Assembly (NCBI GenBank): GCA_964631605.1 | Contig: CAZVYG010000054.1 | Location: 1 to 37,104 of the forward strand | DNA from: JARKQH01 sp964631605 | GTDB lineage: Bacteria > Verrucomicrobiota > Verrucomicrobiia > Limisphaerales > UBA8199 | Length of the DNA: 37,104 bases | Direction: 5' to 3' | In this document: piece by piece, positions 30,343 to 37,104 of the stretch | How the letters are laid out: every line of letters starts with the position of its first letter | How positions within the stretch are numbered: the first letter of the stretch is position 1 | Notes under the pieces: model-generated | Database searches by the model: none | Told to the model about the DNA's origin: nothing | What the model saw: only the letters and a program-made list of their open reading frames with translations | Translations under genes and position numbers: made by a program

Positions 30343-31134
30343 TCAAGGTTTGCCGTTGAGGGGGACGTGCAATCCATCGAAGGCCAGCTCGACGCCCGGC
30401 GGCAGTTCGGCTTGAGCAAGGTCGTGGTCGTAGTCATGGGTCAGATGCGTGAACACCGTGCGCCGGGCCTGGATGCGCCGCGCCGCCGCCAGCGCTTCGT
30501 CCAAACACATGTGGGTGGGGTGGGGGTCCCGCCGGAGTGCATCCAGCACCGCAAGCTCAACGCCCTGAATTTGCGCGGTCACCTGAGCGGGAACTTCTTT
30601 GCAGTCGCTCAGATAGGCGAGGCGCTTTTGCTGGTTCTGCTTGAACAGGTATCCGTTGGTGAGCGTTCGCCCGTGCGGCAGCGGCAACGGTTCAATCTCC
30701 AGGTCCCCAATGCTGAAAGGCCCCTCAACAATGCGCGGTTCGGGGATGAAATACCCCTTGGGCCACGGGCCCTCGTGGAAGGCATAAGCAAACACGCGCC
30801 GGAGGTCTTTCATCGTCTCGGCGCTGGCGTAGATGGGCAGTGCGCCCCCGCGCAAATCACAGAACCGCCGGCAATCGTCCAGCCCCATGATATGGTCGGC
30901 GTGCGAATGGGTGAACAACACCGCATCCAACCAGCGAATCCCCTCCCGCAGCACCTGCAACCGAAATTCCGGGGTCGTGTCCACCACCAACTTCACCGCG
31001 TCCGTCGCCACGTAAATCGAAGGCCGCGTCCGATGGTTCTTCGGATTGGCCAGAAACGTCGCCGGGTATTCCTTCCCAATAATTGGCACGCCTTGGGAAG
31101 TTCCCGAGCCCAGAAAAATGACAGAAAACGCCAT
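30343..31134 (-). CDS. Metallo-beta-lactamase-fold hydrolase, PhnP-like
   Basis: A 263-residue cytoplasmic hydrolase of the PhnP/RNase Z-like group. It begins with the family's LGSGTSQGVPIIG. The metal motif is THSHADHIMGLDD (H76, H78, D80, H81). Later blocks are LPLPHGRTLTNGYLF with another metal-binding histidine, AYLSDCKEVP with the bridging aspartate, and TVFTHLTHDYDHD with the last histidine. The family cleaves cyclic phosphodiesters (PhnP) or related phosphoesters; which one here is unknown, and no phosphonate genes are nearby. It lies 28 bases upstream of the TIGR03790 gene in the same direction, so they may share a transcript. Confidence 0.88.
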   Translation of the reverse strand: MAFSVIFLGSGTSQGVPIIGKEYPATFLANPKNHRTRPSIYVATDAVKLVVDTTPEFRLQVLREGIRWLDAVLFTHSHADHIMGLDDCRRFCDLRGGALPIYASAETMKDLRRVFAYAFHEGPWPKGYFIPEPRIVEGPFSIGDLEIEPLPLPHGRTLTNGYLFKQNQQKRLAYLSDCKEVPAQVTAQIQGVELAVLDALRRDPHPTHMCLDEALAAARRIQARRTVFTHLTHDYDHDLAQAELPPGVELAFDGLHVPLNGKP

Positions 31135-31383
31135 TACCCTCCCACTTTACCAGTCCGGCGCCGACCGGGCAAGACGACGAACGGGACGACAAAACGGGCT
31201 CGGGCGCTGCCATTTTCATCCTGACAGTGCCCCGGGCATCCTGCCCGTGTTTGAAAATGGTCTGGTAGTGATGACTCTTACCCTGGCCCCCTCGTGCCCC
31301 TCTCACCTCGCCGACGCCCGAACCAAAGAAAAGGCTTTTAGGCACAAACGCGCTCCCTACAATCTCGCGCCGTCCGCATTCAA

Positions 31384-32511
31384 GTGAACAACATCGAAGT
31401 CATCATTGTCTTGTTGCTGCTGTTTATGGCGGTGCCGGACTTTTGCCGGAAAGTCCGACGGCCTGCGCTGACGTATTCCATTTTTGTTCTCTTTGGGATT
31501 CTTCTGGGCGTATGGGTCAACGACCAGGTGGCCACCATGCTGCAACAGGCGGGTTACGTCGGGTTTCTGTTGCTGCTCTTTGAGGTTGGTTTGGAAATTG
31601 ATCTGCCCCCCTTGCGCGAGTTTCTCCCGCCATTGCGTTACGCGATGATCTGGGCCGCGGCCCAGTTTCCCGTCGCCATCCTGCTGGGCCTCCAGGCGGG
31701 GCTGGAGCCGGTGCAGGCTGGGCTGGGCGCTGCGGCCTTGCTCGGATGCTCGGTGGGCATCGCGCACTCGGCCTGGAAGGCCTCCCCCTTGCAGCCGCCG
31801 AGCGTCCGCGACTTTGTTTTGCACGTCATGGTGGCGCTGGAAATGCTCTCCATCGTGACCCTGGCCATCGGCAGCGCGGTGATTCGCCAGGGGCCCAGCG
31901 CCTGGATTCTGGCGCGGTTGCTGGGGATTATTCTGGTCATTTATTTGATCACCCGTTTTGCCGCGCACCTGGCCCAGGGCTTTCAGCGCGTTCTCACGAT
32001 GGCCACTCACTGGCGGTTGCATTGGCTGGCGCTCCTGATTCTGGCCGTTTGCGCCGTGGGAAACCGCCTGGGGTTGGACTCGCCCAAGACCGCCTTCGTG
32101 CTGGGACTGGCCCTCAGCCGCACCCGCCATCACGGCATGAATCTGGAAAGCATTCTGGCGCCCATCAGCCAACGTTTTCTCATCCCGCTGTTTTTCGTCT
32201 CTCTTGGCCTGCAACTCAAATGGGACATGCTTTGGGGCTTGCCGGCCCTGCTCGCCTTGGGGACGGCGGGCTTGCTGCTCGGACTTCGGGAAATCCTGCA
32301 TCGCCGCTGGCTGCCCACCGGCGGCGCCGGGCCGGTCTATCTGCTGCTTTCCCCGAACCTGACGCTCGTTGCCCTGGCCGCGACCGTCTTGCTGGAATAC
32401 GGCAACGCGCCCAACGCCGCCGCGTGGTTGTTGGTGACCGGCCTGCTCATGACCGTCCCCTCCGTTCTGCTCCTGCCTCCCGGCGAAGATAGCCGGGAGG
32501 CTGAGAAGTGA
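31384..32511 (+). CDS. Cation:proton antiporter (CPA2 family), transporter domain only
   Basis: A 375-residue inner-membrane protein with about eleven hydrophobic segments, starting at GTG 31384. The order of blocks (VRRPALTYSIFVLFGILLGV, then FLLLLFEVGLEIDLPPLRE, then ALLGCSVGIAHSAWK) is that of the monovalent-cation:proton antiporter-2 family, and LFEVGLEID corresponds to the LFxxGLE(L/M)D motif. The C-terminal nucleotide-binding RCK/TrkA-N domain of KefB/KefC-type proteins is absent, so it is likely not gated by NAD or glutathione. Ion specificity (Na+ or K+) is not visible. It diverges from the PhnP-like gene over a 249-base gap in which I see no clear motif and converges with the phosphatase gene. 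Confidence 0.87.
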   Translation: MNNIEVIIVLLLLFMAVPDFCRKVRRPALTYSIFVLFGILLGVWVNDQVATMLQQAGYVGFLLLLFEVGLEIDLPPLREFLPPLRYAMIWAAAQFPVAILLGLQAGLEPVQAGLGAAALLGCSVGIAHSAWKASPLQPPSVRDFVLHVMVALEMLSIVTLAIGSAVIRQGPSAWILARLLGIILVIYLITRFAAHLAQGFQRVLTMATHWRLHWLALLILAVCAVGNRLGLDSPKTAFVLGLALSRTRHHGMNLESILAPISQRFLIPLFFVSLGLQLKWDMLWGLPALLALGTAGLLLGLREILHRRWLPTGGAGPVYLLLSPNLTLVALAATVLLEYGNAPNAAAWLLVTGLLMTVPSVLLLPPGEDSREAEK

Positions 32512-32590
32512 ACGTAGCCGCCTTGATGCGGAACGAAGGCCCACCAAACACATGAAGCTGTTTTGGGACGCGACTTAAAGGAAAAACAAG

Positions 32591-34162
32591 CTACTGGGGC
32601 GCCAAACGGACCACCCGGTAGAGGCGCATGGGATCGGCGGCCACAGTATTGGTCCAGAAGCTCGTCGCCCCGGTCGCAGTGATGGGATCACTCGCGGGCT
32701 CCCAGCCCAGGGACTGATCGTTCGTTGAACGCTCCACTTGATACCTCTCCCCACGGGTGGATTTCCAGCGCACGATCGCCTGCCCATTTTGCAGAACCAG
32801 ATTGCAGAGCCGGAGAGGTTCCGGTTCGCCCTTGATGAGAGTGAAACTGTCTCCGATGGCTCCCGTATCGCGAAGGAATGCGACGTCCAGCCGGTTCTGG
32901 TCAATATCAATGACCAACGAGCCCCGGTGCAACTCCTCAAAGGCAATGGCGGGATGTCGGCCCGTGGGAGTGTCAATTGAGCCCGAACAGCCAACTTCCA
33001 CATAGACAGTGCCTTGGTTGGCCAAAGGACCGGAGGTCGGCTTGATGTAGGGACCGGTATCGTTCATTCGGCCGCTGCCACGATCCAGAATCATGTCAGC
33101 ACGCAGGGTCTTGGAATCCCCATAATGCCCGCGCAGCAGGAACGACCGCTCGTACTTGTGACAATGTCCATTGAGTACCAGATCAACGCCATATTCCTCG
33201 ATCACGGGCACAATGTTCTGCCGCATCTCGATCATCTCGACTTCGTAAGGATCATCAGAATCGTGCGAGCCCTTGGAGTAGGGGGCGTGATGCCAAAAGG
33301 CAATTACCCACGGCAGCGTATTAGCGGCCAGGTCGGAGCGCAGCCAGGTCGCCATCGGCCCGTTGGTGGCGCGACTTGAGGTCATTGAGTCCAGGCAGAC
33401 AAAATGGATATTGGCGTAGTCGAATGAATAATACTCTTCCGCCCCGGAAGGAATCCCGCCCGCTTCGCCATTGGTGGGAAACGAGAAAATGTCGAGATAC
33501 GGGATGCGGTTTCCGGCCGCGACCGACCAGGTCTCGTGATTGCCAATCGCTGACCAGATTGCCGTCTGCCGGAACAACGCGGGATAAACCGCGAAGAAAT
33601 TAGTCTGGTACTCATAGTCGTTGCCGTAAAAGTAGCCGTTGTCGCCCAACGCGATCCAAACATCGGTGTGGCGCTGTTGCGCGAAGTGGTAATAAGCGTT
33701 ACGCACTCGGATTTGTCCATCATCGGGCGATTGCCCGGGGTCGCCGATCACCCAGATGCGCGTGGGTTTGGGCTGCCCGGTGGGGGGGGGAGTAATAAAG
33801 TTGAAATCCGGGCCCTCTGCCAGGGTCTCAGTCAGAGAATGTACCGAATAGAAATACTGAGTGTTTGGTGTGAGATTGCCCAACGTTATCTCATGCTCAG
33901 TCGTGCGGTTCATGTCCTTGACAACGCCATCCAGCGCGGTCGCCGTCAGGCCATACCTCACGAACCCCTCACAAGCGACATCTGTCCGCCACCGAATGGT
34001 AATACTCTCTGGGCTGGCCAGTTGGAGGAAGGGGCCTCGTCGCAAGCTCGCTGCCTGTAGTTCAGGCAAAACGACCATCACCCCACCCGCGAGCAGGCTC
34101 ATCAAATGACACAGCAAGTGACGGTTCAAGGCTTTGATGTTTTGTGCGCCTATTCTTACCAT
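32591..34162 (-). CDS. Secreted purple-acid-phosphatase-like metallophosphatase
   Basis: A 523-residue exported phosphatase. The start at 34162 (MVRIGAQNIKALNRH) gives a basic n-region and a hydrophobic stretch ending AASLRRG; an in-frame ATG at 34102 would give a signal without basic residues. An N-terminal fibronectin-III-like domain (ITIRWRTDVACEGFVRYG, then TPNTQYFYSVHSL) precedes the catalytic domain. The five metal motifs of purple acid phosphatases are visible: GDPG, GDNGYFYGNDY, GNHE, FWHHAPYS and GHCHKYER. A C-terminal 75-residue beta domain ends in MRLYRVVRLAPQ and resembles the tail of the next protein. It probably hydrolyses phosphomonoesters outside the cytoplasm. A TTGACA at 34182-34177 upstream is noted, but no matching -10 fits. 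Confidence 0.88.
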   Translation of the reverse strand: MVRIGAQNIKALNRHLLCHLMSLLAGGVMVVLPELQAASLRRGPFLQLASPESITIRWRTDVACEGFVRYGLTATALDGVVKDMNRTTEHEITLGNLTPNTQYFYSVHSLTETLAEGPDFNFITPPPTGQPKPTRIWVIGDPGQSPDDGQIRVRNAYYHFAQQRHTDVWIALGDNGYFYGNDYEYQTNFFAVYPALFRQTAIWSAIGNHETWSVAAGNRIPYLDIFSFPTNGEAGGIPSGAEEYYSFDYANIHFVCLDSMTSSRATNGPMATWLRSDLAANTLPWVIAFWHHAPYSKGSHDSDDPYEVEMIEMRQNIVPVIEEYGVDLVLNGHCHKYERSFLLRGHYGDSKTLRADMILDRGSGRMNDTGPYIKPTSGPLANQGTVYVEVGCSGSIDTPTGRHPAIAFEELHRGSLVIDIDQNRLDVAFLRDTGAIGDSFTLIKGEPEPLRLCNLVLQNGQAIVRWKSTRGERYQVERSTNDQSLGWEPASDPITATGATSFWTNTVAADPMRLYRVVRLAPQ

Positions 34163-34303
34163 CAATATAATCCGCTTGTCAAAGGAATTACACCTGAAAC
34201 ACCAAAAACAGGCGAGAACGCGTTGGCCATTCCAAACCGTTTAAAATTAAAATCTTACGTCCGGAAGGTTCGGCGGATCTTGGCTCGACGAAGGCCTGAC
34301 CAC

Positions 34304-37104
34304 TCAGGGCCAGGCTATGCGGTAGAAACGAACGGAATGGTTCGTGGCGGTGATATCTAGGAAGCTGTAGGTGCCGTCCGCAAACGGTACTATGCTGGCC
34401 AATGGCAACCACCCCCCGGGTTCGCCTTCCGAAGGCAACGGGGGGGACGGCCGCAGGCTGCTGCATGCTTGAAGCGTGTAGCGGATGCCGGGGAACGCAA
34501 CCAGATCAAGCTTAACCGCGCCGTCGTCACGGTAGGTTATGGCGGTTATCCGAAGATCAACCTGCTCGCGAAGAGGGTAAGCGGCGGCCGTCAGAGCGCT
34601 CCAAGTGTTGGTCGCGAAGGCTCGGGCCAGCAGGTGGGTGGTCGTTGTGAGGATTAGGGTGAGTGGCGAACTGCCTTCGTAGGCCTGCGCATCCGGTGAC
34701 ACGGTGCCGTCGGGCAGGCGCGGGTCGCTGCCATTGGTTGTGTAATAGAGCAGCGAACCAGCCGGCGTTTGAATCTGGACGCTGAGGGGTTCGGAAATGA
34801 TGCCGCCATGCGGTGTGAACTGCGGGGCATCCAGTCGTGGCAGCAGGTCCGCTTCTCGCAATTGGGCGACCAGAACGTCCGTGCGGTAGGGAAACCAGTT
34901 CATCAACAGGTAACTCTGTTCCGCCAGCCAATCGTCGCGTGTGAAGAAACCGCCCCAATTGATGTCTCCCCAGCGCGCCGCCTCGGCAACGATGGCATCC
35001 TCAATTTCGTGGGCACGGCGCATCCAGCGGGCTACGCAAACGTCGGGGGTGAGGGCGCCGTTGTTATAGAGCATTTTCTGGGCATGATCCCCAAATTCCC
35101 GGCGGAACCCGGAAAACTCACGAAGGGCGGAATAAAGCAAGCCGGGCGCGCCATCCTCGGGTCCAAGGTCCGTCACGTTATTGGTCACATATATCCGAGA
35201 GGCCAAACCCCGCCCCAGAGTCAGCTCGGCGTCCCAAGAGAAAAAATGCCACGGCACGCCGTTGGAAACGCTGCCGGCCGCCCGGTAATTGTTGTTGGGC
35301 CAGTCCTGATTGGCGGCATAAAAATTGATCAACATGTAGTCAATAAAGTGCGGGATGTTCAGATAATGGCCCAGAAGCTGGTAGGCCGAATCGTTGGTGA
35401 TTCCCGCGCGGGCGATGGCGAGCATTTCATTCCACGTCCCCCAATCGCCGTCGGTTAATTCACCCGCATTGACGGCATCATAGTCTGATTTTTCACCTCC
35501 CAGGTAGTGGGCCGCATACGAATCATCGGGCCGCTCGCCCAGGTTGTACATCCCCCAGTACAGGCCGTTCACGAACAATTGCACAAACTGGCCATGCGTG
35601 CCGTGGCCCCCGGTTTCGGCCTGCGTATCGGCGCACCACTGGTCCCGGTGAAACTGCGCCTGGTTGCCCAGGGGCCAGACCCAGTGGTCGTTGAACGACG
35701 CATGCAACACCAAGGTGTCAAACTCGTGCACCGCGGACTCCGGATAAAGTTCATGGGTCAGCCGCCCCGAGCCATACATCTGCTTGAACAGCAGGCGAAA
35801 GTTGTGTTTGGGCGTGAAATCCGGCTCAGTGCTCAGGGAGCCCTGCATTCGGATCCCGCAATTGATCTGGAATTGCGGCCGGCCGTCCGGACTGAAATAC
35901 TCCACTGAACAAGGTCGTTCCCATGCCTCCCCCTCTTGCATCGGGTTGGAATAGATTCCCCGGGTGAAACCAAACAGGTCGTCCAGATTCATCCCCACGC
36001 TCACCGTGGGCACGCTCAGCAAAGCCTCATGGATCAGGTTGCTCCACCGCGGGTCATTCACCATGTTCGAGCTCATGGCGTAGTACGCGGGCACCGTCGT
36101 GTAGTTGGAGAGGGTGTATCCCTTCCAACTTGTCGGAAAGCCTGCACCCGTCTGGTAAAGCACCCGGTCGGGGAAAATGTAAGTGTGAGTCTGAATTGCT
36201 GGCACGAAGCCCGGGCGATAAGCCGCCGCGCGCAACACCGTGGTGTTGGTGAACCCCAGTCTCTGGGTGTACACGAAACCGTTCGTTGGACTTGGCGCCG
36301 AGCCATCCGTGGTGTAGTAAATGGTGACTCCAGGCGTCGGGGTCCTGATCGAGACGGAAACAAAATTCGTGAACCACCCGCGCGGCGGGTTAAACCGCAG
36401 ACTTGCCACGATGAAGTTCGTTCCGGGACTGTTCGGCAGTCCGGGAGTTGGCCACGCCAGGTAGTTGTTCGTCGGGCTATCCGAAGGAAGCCCATACGAC
36501 ACATCCGGTTGTTGGGGCGGAAACTTGGGGGAGAATTGCGACGCAATCGTCACCCCATCAGGGCGAACCAGTCCCAGGTATTCCCCCTCATCGGACAACT
36601 TGAAGTTGGCATGCAGCGGCGCCCCTGGGATCCGCCGGTTCTTATCGGAAAGCCAGACAACCAGGTATTGCCCGGGTGCAATGTTGGTGGCTGGAAAGCG
36701 CCATTTGGTTAGCTGCAGCGCATTGTCGGTTATCGCCCAGCCATTGAGATTGACCGGGCAGGGGCCCGCGTTGCGGATTTCGAGCCAATCGGAATGATCA
36801 CCGTCCTCATCAGTGATGCCGATGATGTTCTTGGCCAGAAACTCTGAAATGCTCAGATTGGTGTTGGCGCTTTCCGGCCAAACCACCGTGATTAGCTGAG
36901 TGCACGTGACGCTGTTTCCGCAATTATCATTGATGGTGTACGTTCGAACAATCGTGCCGCCTGGACCTGAAGCATCGGCGCAAACAACCGTTCCCGGACT
37001 GCACGAGGCCACGCCACCCACGGCAAAGAACTGTGCCAAATCGGCCGCTCCTGCCGGCACATCGGTCACACATTGCACCGTTACCGGCGCCGGGCAGGCC
37101 ACCA
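34304..37104 (-). CDS. Large secreted LTD / chitobiase-C / CotH-kinase-like surface protein (5' end outside window)
   Basis: The visible 933 codons are the C-terminal part; the frame continues past the window edge, so the GTG at 37102 is not the real start. Domains in order: a cysteine-rich HYR-like module (about 1-75, beginning CPAPVTVQC and ending YTINDNCGNSVTC); a lamin-tail domain (about 80-185, LSISEFLAKNI, DWLEIRNAG, LNGWAITDN); a CHB_HEX_C-type module (about 242-312, VTIYYTTDGSAP); a CotH-kinase-like domain (about 370-700, HNFRLLFKQMYG, LYWGMYNLGERPDDSY, FFSWDAELTLGRG); a second CHB_HEX_C-type module (about 785-850, LLYYTTNGSDP); and a C-terminal beta domain ending VRFYRIAWP. Such proteins are frequent, very large and secreted in Verrucomicrobiota. 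The role may be surface polysaccharide contact or protein phosphorylation; neither is shown. Confidence 0.88.
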   Translation of the reverse strand, partial: VACPAPVTVQCVTDVPAGAADLAQFFAVGGVASCSPGTVVCADASGPGGTIVRTYTINDNCGNSVTCTQLITVVWPESANTNLSISEFLAKNIIGITDEDGDHSDWLEIRNAGPCPVNLNGWAITDNALQLTKWRFPATNIAPGQYLVVWLSDKNRRIPGAPLHANFKLSDEGEYLGLVRPDGVTIASQFSPKFPPQQPDVSYGLPSDSPTNNYLAWPTPGLPNSPGTNFIVASLRFNPPRGWFTNFVSVSIRTPTPGVTIYYTTDGSAPSPTNGFVYTQRLGFTNTTVLRAAAYRPGFVPAIQTHTYIFPDRVLYQTGAGFPTSWKGYTLSNYTTVPAYYAMSSNMVNDPRWSNLIHEALLSVPTVSVGMNLDDLFGFTRGIYSNPMQEGEAWERPCSVEYFSPDGRPQFQINCGIRMQGSLSTEPDFTPKHNFRLLFKQMYGSGRLTHELYPESAVHEFDTLVLHASFNDHWVWPLGNQAQFHRDQWCADTQAETGGHGTHGQFVQLFVNGLYWGMYNLGERPDDSYAAHYLGGEKSDYDAVNAGELTDGDWGTWNEMLAIARAGITNDSAYQLLGHYLNIPHFIDYMLINFYAANQDWPNNNYRAAGSVSNGVPWHFFSWDAELTLGRGLASRIYVTNNVTDLGPEDGAPGLLYSALREFSGFRREFGDHAQKMLYNNGALTPDVCVARWMRRAHEIEDAIVAEAARWGDINWGGFFTRDDWLAEQSYLLMNWFPYRTDVLVAQLREADLLPRLDAPQFTPHGGIISEPLSVQIQTPAGSLLYYTTNGSDPRLPDGTVSPDAQAYEGSSPLTLILTTTTHLLARAFATNTWSALTAAAYPLREQVDLRITAITYRDDGAVKLDLVAFPGIRYTLQACSSLRPSPPLPSEGEPGGWLPLASIVPFADGTYSFLDITATNHSVRFYRIAWP

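Noticed and set aside
34152..34182. Promoter for the phosphatase (TTGACA on the minus strand)
   Set aside because: The TTGACA is perfect, but the only -10-like sequence at a suitable distance (TAAGAAT) is poor and would lie inside the preferred coding start, so it is probably chance.

Overview
The window looks like a chromosome segment from a GC-rich Gram-negative bacterium of the Verrucomicrobiota/Planctomycetota type, most likely Verrucomicrobiota. The clues are tandem sulfatases, many lipoproteins, a TIGR03790-type protein, a DUF4832 protein, and a large secreted lamin-tail/CotH/chitobiase-C protein. This taxonomic call is inferred from gene content. No rRNA, tRNA, CRISPR array, insertion sequence or phage gene was recognised.

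Layout. (1) 1-1971: the 3' end of one sulfatase and a complete second sulfatase. (2) 2054-14331: one long plus-strand run of envelope genes. It holds a four-TM DUF4239-like protein, a DUF1254/DUF1214 protein, seven predicted lipoproteins (a lipocalin and a lipase-like alpha/beta hydrolase among them), DUF2959, SpoIIAA/STAS-like, DUF4136-like and SYLF-like proteins, and a DUF481 outer-membrane beta-barrel. Three very short reading frames with Shine-Dalgarno sequences sit against the DUF4239 and lipocalin genes through ATGA overlaps. (3) 14384-17398, minus strand: a secreted DUF4832 protein, a ketopantoate-reductase-like enzyme (PanE) and an HU protein with a clear terminator. (4) 17568-19048, plus strand: the redox repressor Rex and a stand-alone receiver protein, with a possible decayed prepilin-like fragment antisense between them. 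(5) 19167-21121, minus strand: phoH-ybeY and a HIT protein. (6) 21325-25091, minus strand: a phosphorelay pair, a hybrid kinase (REC-HisKA-HATPase-REC-REC-Hpt) coupled to a REC-Hpt-REC protein. (7) 25411-28628, plus strand: E1alpha, E1beta and E2 of a 2-oxoacid dehydrogenase without an E3. (8) 28635-37104: a TIGR03790-like protein, a PhnP-like metallo-hydrolase, a CPA2-type antiporter, a purple-acid-phosphatase-like secreted protein and the 3' part of a large LTD/CotH surface protein.

The strongest candidate for an undescribed system is the envelope run of region 2, especially its compact distal half (9787-14331). There six envelope genes of mostly uncharacterised families lie 7-24 bases apart and end in an outer-membrane barrel. 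Together with the lipocalin, the lipase-like lipoprotein and the SYLF-like protein they suggest outer-membrane lipid upkeep or envelope stress. That role is inference; the gene order and the lipoprotein signals are visible in the sequence.
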